Shown here: positions 27,910 through 36,677 of the stretch, in pieces
Numbering within the stretch: the first letter of the stretch is position 1
Layout: the number at the start of each line of letters is the position of its first letter
Source of the DNA: Aphodoplasma sp045592745
GTDB lineage: Bacteria; Bacillota; Clostridia; UBA1381; UMGS1253
Assembly: GCA_045592745.1 (NCBI GenBank)
Contig: JAZNVH010000025.1
Span: 124,001-188,000, forward strand
Length of the DNA stretch: 64,000 nucleotides
Direction of reading: 5' to 3'
The notes under the pieces: generated by a model
Told to the model about the DNA's origin: nothing
Seen by the model: the letters and a program-made list of their open reading frames with translations, nothing else
The model's database searches: none
Program-made: the position numbers and the translations under genes

Positions 27910-28617
27910 ATGGCACTTTTTTGTATATCCGATTTACATCTTTCACTCGGCGTTGACAAGCCGATGGATGTTTTTGGAGGAGTATGGGAAAACTATATAG
28001 AAAAGCTTGAAAAAAACTGGCGTGAAATTGTATCAGACAATGATTATGTTGTCATGCCTGGTGACTTTTGCTGGGCGATGCATCTTAACGAATCAAAAAA
28101 AGATTTTGAATTTTTAAATGCTCTTCCGGGTATAAAGATACTTTTAAAAGGCAATCATGATTATTGGTGGGACACTGTAAGCAAGCTAAGACGTTTTGTA
28201 ACTGACAACGCATACAGTAATATACAGTTTTTGCAAAACAACTTTTTTCTCTACAATAACTGTGCAATATGCGGAACTCGTTTTTGGCTGTGTCCGGGTG
28301 CATCGGCATTTACAGGTGAGGACGAAAAAATCTATTTGCGCGAGCTTGGCAGGGCAGAGCTTTCGCTTGCAGACGCTGCGAAAAAAAATCCAAATCAAAT
28401 TTTGTTTTTTACGCATTATCCGCCGTTTTCAAATCCGCAAAAGCCAGATGATGCATTTTGTGAGCTTATGCAAAAATATGGTGTTTCACACGTATTATAC
28501 GGTCATCTTCATGGCGATGCCAAAAATTATGCCTTCACAGGTGAGTATAAAGGTATAAAATTTGACCTTGTTTCATGTGATTATTTGGAATTTACGCCAA
28601 AAATGCTTATTAAATAA
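27910..28617 (+). CDS. Calcineurin-like metallophosphoesterase
   Basis: 235-residue metallophosphoesterase. Metal-binding motifs are ISDLHLS (DxH), MPGDFCWAMH (GDxxW variant), LLKGNHDYWW (GNHD/E), FTHYPPF (H) and YGHLHGDA (GHxH). Enzymes of this family hydrolyse phosphomono- or diesters; the substrate is unknown. It begins 45 bases after pncB with SD GGAGAG, and the tig promoter follows it. Confidence 0.9.
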   Translation: MALFCISDLHLSLGVDKPMDVFGGVWENYIEKLEKNWREIVSDNDYVVMPGDFCWAMHLNESKKDFEFLNALPGIKILLKGNHDYWWDTVSKLRRFVTDNAYSNIQFLQNNFFLYNNCAICGTRFWLCPGASAFTGEDEKIYLRELGRAELSLADAAKKNPNQILFFTHYPPFSNPQKPDDAFCELMQKYGVSHVLYGHLHGDAKNYAFTGEYKGIKFDLVSCDYLEFTPKMLIK

Positions 28618-28636
28618 AGATTTTTTCAAAAAAAGG

Positions 28637-28664
28637 TTGCAAATTTTTACATATGTGGTATAAT
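28637..28664 (+). promoter_or_regulatory. Promoter of tig
   Basis: TTGCAA (28637-28642), 16-base spacer, TATAAT (28659-28664) with TGG extended -10. No CIRCE or CtsR-type repeat is visible around it. Confidence 0.75.
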
Positions 28665-28730
28665 ATTTTATTGATTGTTTAGATTGCAAAAGAAAAATTA
28701 TCTAAATTAAATTTGGAGGAAAGATTGAAA

Positions 28731-30023
28731 ATGAGTGTTAAGGTTGAAAAGTTAGAAACAAACGTAGTTGAGCTTGAATTCGAAGTAAGCAAAGAAGATT
28801 TCGAATCTGCTATGCAGCGTTCGTACATAAAGAACGTAAAAAGCATCAACATCCCCGGTTTCCGTAAGGGAAAAGCACCGAGAAAAATAATTGAGAATAT
28901 GTACGGAAAAGAGATTTTCTATGATGATGCTATTAATTTTGTATTTCCTGATGCTTATGAGGCAGCTTTGAAAGAAGCTAAAGTTGAGCCTGTATCACGT
29001 CCGGATGTTGATATTAAGCAATTCCCGACAGATGAGCTTAATCTTATTTTGACAGCAAAGGTTACAGTAAAGCCTGATGTTAAAATCAGCAAATTTGATA
29101 AAATAGATGCTAAAAAGCCTGAATATCCTGTAACTGATGAGGATATCGAAAACGAGCTTAAGAGCCGTCAAAATCAAAATGCACGTGTAATCACGGTTGA
29201 AGACCGCGCTGCACAAAAAGATGACGTTGTTGTTATCGATTTCGAAGGTTTTGTAGATGGCGTTGCATTTGAGGGTGGTAAGGGTGAAAACTTTAACCTT
29301 ACACTTGGTTCGGGTCAGTTTATTCCTGGCTTTGAGGATCAGCTTATCGGCGCAAATATCGGCGATGAAGTTGACGTTAACGTTACTTTCCCAGAAGAGT
29401 ACCATGCACCTGATTTGGCAGGTAAGCCGGCACTCTTCAAAGTTAAGCTTCACAGCATAACTGCAAAAGAGCTTCCTGAGCTTGATGATGAATTTGCAAA
29501 AGATGTAAGCGAATTTGATACACTTGATGAACTTAAAAATGATATTAAGTCAAAGCTTGAAGAAAACAACGAAAGACGTGCTAAGCAGGAATTTGAAAAC
29601 GATGTAATAGATTTTATCATATCAAAGATGAAGACTGAAATTCCGGAAATTATGTACGAAAATCGTATAGATGAGCTTGTACGTGATTTTGAGATGCGCC
29701 TTTCATATCAAGGTATGAGCGTTGAGCAGTACCTTGGATATGCAGGTATGGATATGGCTACTTTCAGAGGTCAGTTTAAAGAGCAGGCAGAAAAGCAGGT
29801 TAAAGGTATGCTTGCTATTGAAGCTATGGCTAAGAAAGAAAAGATCAAGGCTCTTAAGGACGATGTTACAAAAGAGTACAAAAAGCTTGCTGAGCAGTAC
29901 AAAATGGACGTTGATAAGATCAAAAGCTTCATAAACGAAGAAGATCTTAAAAAGGATATTATAACAAACAAAACTATCGAGGCATTACTTGCTATGGCAA
30001 GCGGTGAAGCTGCCGAGGAGTAA
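28731..30023 (+). CDS. tig: Trigger factor (peptidyl-prolyl isomerase chaperone)
   Basis: 430-residue ribosome-bound chaperone. The N-terminal domain contains IPGFRKGKAPRKIIENMYG, which holds the L23-binding signature. The FKBP-type PPIase domain covers about 150-245 (DVVVIDFEGFVDG, GSGQFIPGFEDQLIG). The C-terminal arm region is helical and rich in charged residues. The TTG at 28713 overlaps the SD GGAGG, so the ATG at 28731 is used. It heads the proteostasis row tig-clpP-clpX-lon. Confidence 0.96.
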   Translation: MSVKVEKLETNVVELEFEVSKEDFESAMQRSYIKNVKSINIPGFRKGKAPRKIIENMYGKEIFYDDAINFVFPDAYEAALKEAKVEPVSRPDVDIKQFPTDELNLILTAKVTVKPDVKISKFDKIDAKKPEYPVTDEDIENELKSRQNQNARVITVEDRAAQKDDVVVIDFEGFVDGVAFEGGKGENFNLTLGSGQFIPGFEDQLIGANIGDEVDVNVTFPEEYHAPDLAGKPALFKVKLHSITAKELPELDDEFAKDVSEFDTLDELKNDIKSKLEENNERRAKQEFENDVIDFIISKMKTEIPEIMYENRIDELVRDFEMRLSYQGMSVEQYLGYAGMDMATFRGQFKEQAEKQVKGMLAIEAMAKKEKIKALKDDVTKEYKKLAEQYKMDVDKIKSFINEEDLKKDIITNKTIEALLAMASGEAAEE

Positions 30024-30069
30024 TCCAAGATTTTAACAGTATAATATATAATGACAGGAGTGAAACGTT

Positions 30070-30660
30070 ATGAACATGAGTTTAGTACCTACAGTTATTG
30101 AGCAGACCAATCGCGGTGAACGTGCGTATGATATTTTTTCGCGCTTGCTTAAAGAGAGAATTGTGTTTTTAGGTGAAGAGGTAAACGATGTAACTGCCTC
30201 GCTCGTTGTTGCACAATTGCTTTTCCTTGAAAGTGAAGACCCCGATAAAGATATCCAGTTTTATATAAACAGTCCCGGTGGCTCGATTACAGCCGGTATG
30301 GCGATTTATGATACTATGCAATACATTAAGTGCGATGTATCAACAATCTGTATCGGTATGGCAGCAAGTATGGGAGCTTTCCTTCTTGCAGCAGGACAGA
30401 AGGGTAAACGTTTCGCTCTTCCTAATAGTGAAATTATGATTCATCAGCCACTTGGTGGTATGCAGGGTCAGGCTACCGATATTAAAATTCATGCTGACAG
30501 AATCATAAAAATCCGTGATACTTTAAATAATATCTTAAGCGAAAGAACAGGTCAGCCCCTTGAAAAGATTCAGCTTGATACTGAGCGCGATAACTTTATG
30601 AGTGCTCAAGAAGCTAAGGCTTATGGTCTTATCGATGAGGTAATTTCGCGCAAGGCATAA
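30070..30660 (+). CDS. clpP: ATP-dependent Clp protease proteolytic subunit
   Basis: 196-residue serine peptidase that forms the ClpP tetradecamer. The catalytic triad is visible: GMAASMGAFLL (Ser), EIMIHQPLGG (His) and LDTERDNFMSA (Asp). SD AGGAGTG lies upstream. clpX follows after 37 bases, so the peptidase and its unfoldase are made together. Confidence 0.97.
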   Translation: MNMSLVPTVIEQTNRGERAYDIFSRLLKERIVFLGEEVNDVTASLVVAQLLFLESEDPDKDIQFYINSPGGSITAGMAIYDTMQYIKCDVSTICIGMAASMGAFLLAAGQKGKRFALPNSEIMIHQPLGGMQGQATDIKIHADRIIKIRDTLNNILSERTGQPLEKIQLDTERDNFMSAQEAKAYGLIDEVISRKA

Positions 30661-30697
30661 TTTTCTTATTTTGATTTTCCTGTAAAGAGGTGAAACA

Positions 30698-32011
30698 ATG
30701 TCCGGTAACAAAACGACATCAAACAACAATACAAAACAATTAAGATGCTCTTTTTGCGGTAAACCGCAGGAAAGTGTGAAAAAGCTTGTTGCAGGGCCGG
30801 GAGTCTATATCTGTAACGAGTGTATTTCGCTGTGTCAAAGCGTAATTGATGGCGAATATGACATTGATTCTATGGAAGTCGATTTGGAAAATATTCCAAA
30901 GCCGAAAAAAATTAAAGAAATCCTTGACCAGTATGTAATAGGGCAGGAGCAGGCAAAAAAAGCTATGTCTGTTGCTGTTTATAACCATTATAAGCGTATA
31001 GAACATGAAAATCACATTGATGATGTTGAGCTTCAAAAAAGTAATATATTGCTTTTGGGTCCTACCGGTTCAGGCAAGACGTTCCTTGCACAAACGCTTG
31101 CTAAGATTTTAAATGTTCCATTTGCAATAGCTGATGCAACCTCTCTTACCGAGGCAGGTTATGTTGGCGAAGATGTTGAAAATATTCTTTTAAAGCTTAT
31201 ACAGGCTGCTGATTATGACATTGATATGGCTGAGCGCGGTATTATCTATATTGATGAGATTGATAAGATTTCAAAGAAATCAGAAAATGTGTCAATTACG
31301 CGTGATGTCAGTGGTGAAGGTGTTCAGCAATCACTATTAAAAATTCTTGAAGGAACTGTCGCGTCTGTTCCGCCTCAGGGTGGCAGAAAGCATCCTCATC
31401 AGGAGTTTATACAAATAGACACAACAAACATATTGTTTATTTGTGGCGGTGCTTTTGATGGAATTGATAAGATTATAAATGCCCGTACAGGTAAAAACTC
31501 AATTGGTTTCGGCGCAAAGGTTGAAAGTAAAAAAGAGCTTGACCTTGGAAAAGTGCTAAAAAATATTACACCTCAGGATTTGCTCAAATATGGTTTGATA
31601 CCTGAGTTTATAGGTCGTTTGCCAATTATATCAACGCTTGATAATCTTGACCGTGAAGCACTTGTAAGAATCCTTACAGAGCCTAAAAACGCACTTGTAA
31701 AGCAATATCAAAAGCTGTTTGATATGGATGATGTATATCTTGAATTTGACCGCAAGGCGATTGAGGCAATAGCCGATAAAGCCAGTGAGCTTAACACGGG
31801 AGCGCGCGGACTTCGTTCAATTGTGGAAGAAATTATGATGGATATTATGTTTGAAATTCCGTCCGATGATACTATTGAGCGTTGTATTATACACGAAGAT
31901 ACAGTATTAAACGGCGCTGCACCCGAAATAATTCGTAGCCAACAAGCAAAAAAAAGCAAGAATATTTCATCAGCTAAAAGTAAAAGAATGGCTGACAGAG
32001 ATATCGGTTAA
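30698..32011 (+). CDS. clpX: ATP-dependent Clp protease ATP-binding subunit ClpX
   Basis: 437-residue AAA+ unfoldase. An N-terminal C4 zinc finger (CSFCGKPQESVKKLV and CNECISLCQ) is followed by Walker A GPTGSGKTFLAQTLA, Walker B IIYIDEIDKI, the pore loop GYVG and IPEFIGRLP, and sensor motifs in the C-terminal domain. It hands unfolded substrates to ClpP, encoded just upstream. A terminator follows. Confidence 0.97.
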   Translation: MSGNKTTSNNNTKQLRCSFCGKPQESVKKLVAGPGVYICNECISLCQSVIDGEYDIDSMEVDLENIPKPKKIKEILDQYVIGQEQAKKAMSVAVYNHYKRIEHENHIDDVELQKSNILLLGPTGSGKTFLAQTLAKILNVPFAIADATSLTEAGYVGEDVENILLKLIQAADYDIDMAERGIIYIDEIDKISKKSENVSITRDVSGEGVQQSLLKILEGTVASVPPQGGRKHPHQEFIQIDTTNILFICGGAFDGIDKIINARTGKNSIGFGAKVESKKELDLGKVLKNITPQDLLKYGLIPEFIGRLPIISTLDNLDREALVRILTEPKNALVKQYQKLFDMDDVYLEFDRKAIEAIADKASELNTGARGLRSIVEEIMMDIMFEIPSDDTIERCIIHEDTVLNGAAPEIIRSQQAKKSKNISSAKSKRMADRDIG

Positions 32012-32027
32012 TTACAAAATTTTCTAA

Positions 32028-32055
32028 CAGCGCTCAGTTTTGGGCGCTGTTTTTA
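32028..32055 (+). terminator. Terminator after clpX
   Basis: CAGCGC (32028-32033) and GCGCTG (32044-32049) with an inner CA/TG pair, then six T. Confidence 0.85.
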
Positions 32056-32092
32056 TATGTGCTGTTTATATAGCATAGTTTTTATAAAATAC

Positions 32093-32121
32093 TTGTAAAT
32101 ATGAGAAAAATAGCGTATAAT
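32093..32121 (+). promoter_or_regulatory. Promoter of lon
   Basis: TTGTAA (32093-32098), 17-base spacer, TATAAT (32116-32121). With the clpX terminator before it, lon-engB has its own transcript. Confidence 0.75.
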
Positions 32122-32165
32122 ATTATAAAACAGCGATGTCTAATACAAAACGAAGGAGAAAATTT

Positions 32166-34604
32166 ATGTCTGATAATATAGAACGCAACGATATTGATAA
32201 TATAGAATATAGTCAAATGCCAATGATGGCAATGCGCGGAATTGTTGTTTTTCCGTATATGATTACTCATTTTGATGTTGGTAGGGAAAAGTCTGTAAAA
32301 GCACTTGAGGCAGCTATGGCAAGTGACCAGACGATTTTTTTGGTTGCTCAAAAAGATGTCGAAATAGATTTGCCCGTTGAAGAAGACTTGTATAAAGTTG
32401 GAACAATTGCAAAGATAAAACAAGTTGTAAAGCTTCCGGGCGATTCTGTAAGAATACTTGTTGAAGGTATTTGCCGTGCAAAAATTGTTAATCTTGTATC
32501 GGGCGAGCCATACTTTATAGCTTCTGTGGAGGAAATAAAAGACGAAATCGAAGACCAGATTATATCTGATGCTCTTTTGCGTCAGCTTCGCGCTACTTTT
32601 GAACAGTATTTTTCTTTTAACAACAAAATAAATTCCGAGTCTATGATGTCAATTATGGCAATTGATGATATATCAAAAATTACCGACGTGATAACATCAA
32701 ATATATCTTTACGATATACGGATAAACAAATTATTCTGGAAACCTCGGGCGTGTTTGACAGAGTTACACGTCTTATTGCTATACTCAAAAATGAAATTGA
32801 AATTATAAGGCTTGAGCAAAACATTTCCGAAAAAGTTAAGTCTCAAATCGACAAAAACCAACGTGAATATTACCTTAGAGAACAATTAAAGGTTATTTCT
32901 GATGAGCTTGGCGATAAAGAGGGAATAAACGGCGAAATAGCTGAATATAACAAAAAAATTGAAAAGGCTCAGCTTACAGGCGATATTAAAGAAAAGCTGA
33001 CAAAAGAATTGCAGCGACTTTTAAAGCAGCCATTAGGTTCGCCCGACGCTGCTGTTATACGCAATTATCTTGATTCAGTTTTGGAGATGCCTTGGAATAT
33101 ATCAACAAAAGAAAGATTTGACATAAAAAAAGCAGAAAGAATTTTAAACGAAGAGCATTATGGTCTTGATAAAGTAAAAGAGAGAGTACTTGAATATCTT
33201 TCTGTAAGAAAGCTTGCTAAAAATGTGCCTTCACCGATTTTGTGCTTCGTAGGGCCTCCCGGAGTAGGTAAGACCTCTATTGCAAAATCAATAGCAGAAG
33301 CACTTAACAGAAAATATGTAAGAATATCACTCGGTGGAGTGCGCGATGAATCAGATATACGCGGTCATAGAAAGACATATATTGGCTCGATGCCTGGACG
33401 TATTATGAATGCTATGAAGCTTGCAAAAAGTAGTAATCCGCTTATGCTTCTTGATGAGATTGACAAAATGGGAAATGATTTTCGCGGTGACCCCTCGGCA
33501 GCAATGCTCGAAGTGCTTGATGCGGAGCAAAACTTTGCGTTTCGCGACCACTATTTAGAAGTACCATTCGATTTATCAAATGTGTTATTTATAACCACGG
33601 CAAATACTCTTGATACAATCCCTACGGCACTTTTAGACCGTATGGAAGTAATTAATATAGGTGGATATACAACAGAAGAAAAGCTTAATATTGCTAAAAA
33701 GCACATTGTACCAAAGCAAATGAAACAGCATGGTCTAAAAGCATCACAGATTCTTATTGAGGATGATGCAATTGTAGATATAATTGAGTATTATACTCGT
33801 GAAGCAGGTGTGAGAAATATGGAACGCACCATTGCCGAGGTATGCAGAAAATGCGCAAAAACGATTGTGTCAAGCAAACAAAAGAGCATTATAGTTACAT
33901 GTGAAAATCTTAATAAATATCTTGGTAAAAAGAAATTTTTATACGACAAAATTGAAAAAGACGACGAAATAGGCGTTGTGCGTGGTCTTGCATGGACAAG
34001 TGTTGGCGGAGATACACTTAATGTTGAAGTAAATACAATGCCTGGAAATGGCAAAATCGAACTTACAGGTCAGCTTGGCGACGTTATGAAGGAATCGGCA
34101 AGAACAGCTCTTAGTTATGTTCGTTCACGGGCGAATATGCTTGGTATTGAACCATCATTTTATCAATGCGTCGATTTGCATATACACGTTCCTGAAGGCG
34201 CAGTACCAAAGGATGGTCCTTCAGCAGGTATTACAATAGCGTGTGCCATTATTTCTGCACTCAGCGGGCGAAGCGTATATTCAAATGTAGCTATGACGGG
34301 AGAAATTACTCTTCGCGGGCGAGTGCTTCCAATAGGCGGTCTTAAAGAAAAGGCGCTTGCGGCGTATAGGGCAGGGGTTAAAACAGTAATTATTCCCGAT
34401 GAAAACAGTCGCGACCTTGACGAAATATCAGATACAATAAAAAATGAAATTAATTTTGTGCCTGTAAAAAATATTGACGAAGTGCTTGAATTAGCACTTT
34501 CAAAGAATAAAAAGCGTGGTTTTAAGCTTGATATGGCTCCTATAGGACCGATTATACAAGCTCAGCCCCAGCTTTCGAACGAAATCGGATCTATAAAACA
34601 ATAA
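32166..34604 (+). CDS. lon: ATP-dependent protease Lon
   Basis: 812-residue AAA+ serine protease of LonA type. The N-terminal LAN domain opens with YSQMPMMAMRGIVVFPYM. AAA+ motifs are FVGPPGVGKTSIAKSIAEAL (Walker A) and LMLLDEIDKMG (Walker B). The protease dyad is in PKDGPSAGITIA (Ser) and GLKEKALAAYRAG (Lys). An upstream ATG at 32136 lacks an SD; the ATG at 32166 has GAAGGAG seven bases upstream. No lonB lies beside it. engB follows after 26 bases. Confidence 0.97.
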   Translation: MSDNIERNDIDNIEYSQMPMMAMRGIVVFPYMITHFDVGREKSVKALEAAMASDQTIFLVAQKDVEIDLPVEEDLYKVGTIAKIKQVVKLPGDSVRILVEGICRAKIVNLVSGEPYFIASVEEIKDEIEDQIISDALLRQLRATFEQYFSFNNKINSESMMSIMAIDDISKITDVITSNISLRYTDKQIILETSGVFDRVTRLIAILKNEIEIIRLEQNISEKVKSQIDKNQREYYLREQLKVISDELGDKEGINGEIAEYNKKIEKAQLTGDIKEKLTKELQRLLKQPLGSPDAAVIRNYLDSVLEMPWNISTKERFDIKKAERILNEEHYGLDKVKERVLEYLSVRKLAKNVPSPILCFVGPPGVGKTSIAKSIAEALNRKYVRISLGGVRDESDIRGHRKTYIGSMPGRIMNAMKLAKSSNPLMLLDEIDKMGNDFRGDPSAAMLEVLDAEQNFAFRDHYLEVPFDLSNVLFITTANTLDTIPTALLDRMEVINIGGYTTEEKLNIAKKHIVPKQMKQHGLKASQILIEDDAIVDIIEYYTREAGVRNMERTIAEVCRKCAKTIVSSKQKSIIVTCENLNKYLGKKKFLYDKIEKDDEIGVVRGLAWTSVGGDTLNVEVNTMPGNGKIELTGQLGDVMKESARTALSYVRSRANMLGIEPSFYQCVDLHIHVPEGAVPKDGPSAGITIACAIISALSGRSVYSNVAMTGEITLRGRVLPIGGLKEKALAAYRAGVKTVIIPDENSRDLDEISDTIKNEINFVPVKNIDEVLELALSKNKKRGFKLDMAPIGPIIQAQPQLSNEIGSIKQ

Positions 34605-34630
34605 TTTCGCTATAAACAGGGGGGAAGGTC

Positions 34631-35230
34631 ATGAATCTTCATAATGCTGATATTACAATTTCGGCGGTTTCGCCATCACAATATCCAAAAACTAACGTGC
34701 CTGAATTTGCATTTGCAGGACGTTCCAATGTGGGAAAATCCTCACTTATAAACAAACTTTTGAATCGCAAATCACTTGCAAGAGTGAGCGCATCGCCTGG
34801 AAAAACAGCAACGATTAACTTTTATGATATTGATAAAACTATATTTCTTGTTGACCTGCCGGGCTATGGTTATGCAAGTCGCTCAAAAGCAGAGATAAAA
34901 AAATGGGGCGAAATGATTGAAACGTATCTTAATGGCAGAGAGCAGCTATATCAGGTGTTTCTGCTTGTCGACAGCCGCCACAAACCAACGGCTGATGATA
35001 AAATGATGCTTGATTGGATACGCGCGGCACAAGAAACTGTAGTTGTAATTGCAACAAAAACAGATAAACTTTCAAAAAAACAGCTCGAAGAAAATCTTGA
35101 TATGATTTATGACGAATTAAATCTTACAGAAGATGATTTGCTCGTTCCGTTTTCAACAAAAAATGACGAAGGCAAGGTTACTGTCTGGGATGTTATAAAT
35201 TTACTTAGAACAGCCGACGGAGAATATTAA
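34631..35230 (+). CDS. engB: Ribosome biogenesis GTPase EngB (YsxC)
   Basis: 199-residue GTPase for 50S assembly. FAGRSNVGKSSLINKLL (P-loop), SPGKTATINFY (G2), VDLPGYGYA (G3) and TKTDKLS (G4) are all in place. A GGGGGGAAGG SD precedes the ATG. The lon-ysxC order is conserved across Firmicutes. Confidence 0.97.
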   Translation: MNLHNADITISAVSPSQYPKTNVPEFAFAGRSNVGKSSLINKLLNRKSLARVSASPGKTATINFYDIDKTIFLVDLPGYGYASRSKAEIKKWGEMIETYLNGREQLYQVFLLVDSRHKPTADDKMMLDWIRAAQETVVVIATKTDKLSKKQLEENLDMIYDELNLTEDDLLVPFSTKNDEGKVTVWDVINLLRTADGEY

Positions 35231-35289
35231 TTAAAAAATTTACCATAATTATTTTATGTAAACCATTTACACAAATGGATAAAAAAGCC

Positions 35290-35318
35290 TTGACTTTATA
35301 TACAAAAAACGATAAAAT
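35290..35318 (+). promoter_or_regulatory. Promoter of hisS-aspS
   Basis: TTGACT (35290-35295), 17-base spacer, TAAAAT (35313-35318). Transcription from about 35325 leaves an 86-base leader. Confidence 0.7.
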
Positions 35319-35332
35319 ATTTATTGTCAATT

Positions 35333-35352
35333 CTCTCCCTTTTTTGGGGGAG
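35333..35352 (+). promoter_or_regulatory. Hairpin in the hisS leader
   Basis: CTCTCCC (35333-35339) pairs with GGGGGAG (35346-35352) across a six-T loop, one G-U pair included, followed by TTTGCTTTG. It lies near the 5' end of the transcript. It has no T-box sequence (no GGTGG..ACCGCG block). It may stabilise the 5' end or act as a weak attenuator. Confidence 0.4.
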
Positions 35353-35410
35353 TTTGCTTTGTAAATCGGTTTTTATTTATATAAATTTATTATATTTTGG
35401 AGGAAGAATT

Positions 35411-36661
35411 ATGCTTACAAAGGCACCAAGAGGTACCAGCGATATATTGTCGCCCAATACTGCTAAATGGCAATACATTGAAGCGAAAGCACGTGATATT
35501 TGTGCTCGATTTGGCTATGGTGAAATTCGCACACCCACATTTGAACATACAGAGCTTTTTTTACGCGGTGTAGGGGATACGACTGATGTAGTAGAAAAAC
35601 AGATGTATACATTTACCGACAAGGGAGATCGCAGTATTACACTTCGCCCTGAAGGTACAGCTTCTGCTGCGCGTGCGTTTATAGAACATAATCTTGGAGC
35701 AAATCCTCTGCCTGTAAAGCTTTTTTATACAATACCTTGTTTTAGATATGAAAAACCTCAGGCAGGACGCCTTCGTGAATTTCATCAGTTTGGCGTAGAG
35801 GTTTTTGGCTCTGATAAACCAAGCGTTGATGTCGAAATTATATCTCTTGCTATAATGTACTTAAATGAACTCGGTCTTAGTGACTTGACACTTAATATTA
35901 ACTCTATAGGATGTCCTGAGTGTCGCAAAAAATATAACGAAATACTTATAGCGTATTTTAAAGAGCATTATGACGAATTATGTGATACATGCAAGAGCAG
36001 ACTTGAGCGTAATCCGCTTCGTATTCTTGATTGCAAATCACCAATATGCGGTGCACTTGCCAAAAATGCGCCAAAGCTTGTCGACTATATCTGCGACGAG
36101 TGTAGCGAACATTTTGAGGCAGTAAAAACAGGTCTTGATACAATAGGTATTTCATATACTGTTGACCCTGATATTGTACGTGGACTTGACTATTATACAA
36201 AAACTGTTTTCGAAGTTTCTTCGAACGATATTGGCTCTCAATCTGCTGTATGTGGTGGTGGACGCTATGACGGATTGATAAGTGAGCTTGGTGGAAATGC
36301 TACACCCGGAATTGGTTTTGCGCTTGGAATTGAAAGGCTTATTATGGTTATGGAAAACAAAGGTCTTTCTTTTGGCGAGGTAAAACAACCAAAGCTTTTT
36401 GTGGCAACTATCGGAGAAAAAGCTGATATTTATGCAGAAAAGCTTATATATGACCTGCGTAGTGCAGGAATTATTTGCGAAAAAGACCGTATGGGAAGAA
36501 GCCTTAAGGCGCAAATGAAATATGCCGACAAATCAGGTTATTTATACACGGTTGTGCTTGGTGATGATGAAATTGACAAAAATGAAGCAACGCTTAAAAA
36601 TATGAGCGACGGTACAACATTAGCTGTAACGCTTGATAAGCTTAAGGATTATTTAAAATAG
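35411..36661 (+). CDS. hisS: Histidyl-tRNA synthetase
   Basis: 416-residue class II synthetase. KAPRGTSDILSPNTAKW at the N-terminus, TLRPEGTASAARAFIEH (motif 2 region), RGLDYYTKTVFEV and GGGRYDGLISELGG (HisA/HisB-type histidine loops), and a C-terminal anticodon-binding domain mark HisRS. The frame is open upstream to a TTG at 35324, but the only SD (GGAGGA) serves ATG 35411. aspS follows 16 bases downstream, the common Firmicutes pair. Confidence 0.97.
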   Translation: MLTKAPRGTSDILSPNTAKWQYIEAKARDICARFGYGEIRTPTFEHTELFLRGVGDTTDVVEKQMYTFTDKGDRSITLRPEGTASAARAFIEHNLGANPLPVKLFYTIPCFRYEKPQAGRLREFHQFGVEVFGSDKPSVDVEIISLAIMYLNELGLSDLTLNINSIGCPECRKKYNEILIAYFKEHYDELCDTCKSRLERNPLRILDCKSPICGALAKNAPKLVDYICDECSEHFEAVKTGLDTIGISYTVDPDIVRGLDYYTKTVFEVSSNDIGSQSAVCGGGRYDGLISELGGNATPGIGFALGIERLIMVMENKGLSFGEVKQPKLFVATIGEKADIYAEKLIYDLRSAGIICEKDRMGRSLKAQMKYADKSGYLYTVVLGDDEIDKNEATLKNMSDGTTLAVTLDKLKDYLK

Positions 36662-36677
36662 AAATGAGGAGATTTTA

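Noticed and set aside
28600..32165. CtsR or CIRCE heat-shock operators near tig, clpP, clpX and lon
   Set aside because: No GGTCAAA repeats or TTAGCACTC inverted repeats are visible.
35324..35410. In-frame N-terminal extension of hisS
   Set aside because: It begins at a TTG with no SD and covers the leader hairpin. The family N-terminus begins at ATG 35411 behind a strong SD.
35319..35410. T-box leader for hisS
   Set aside because: No T-box core (TGGNACCGCG-type) or specifier stem; only one short hairpin.
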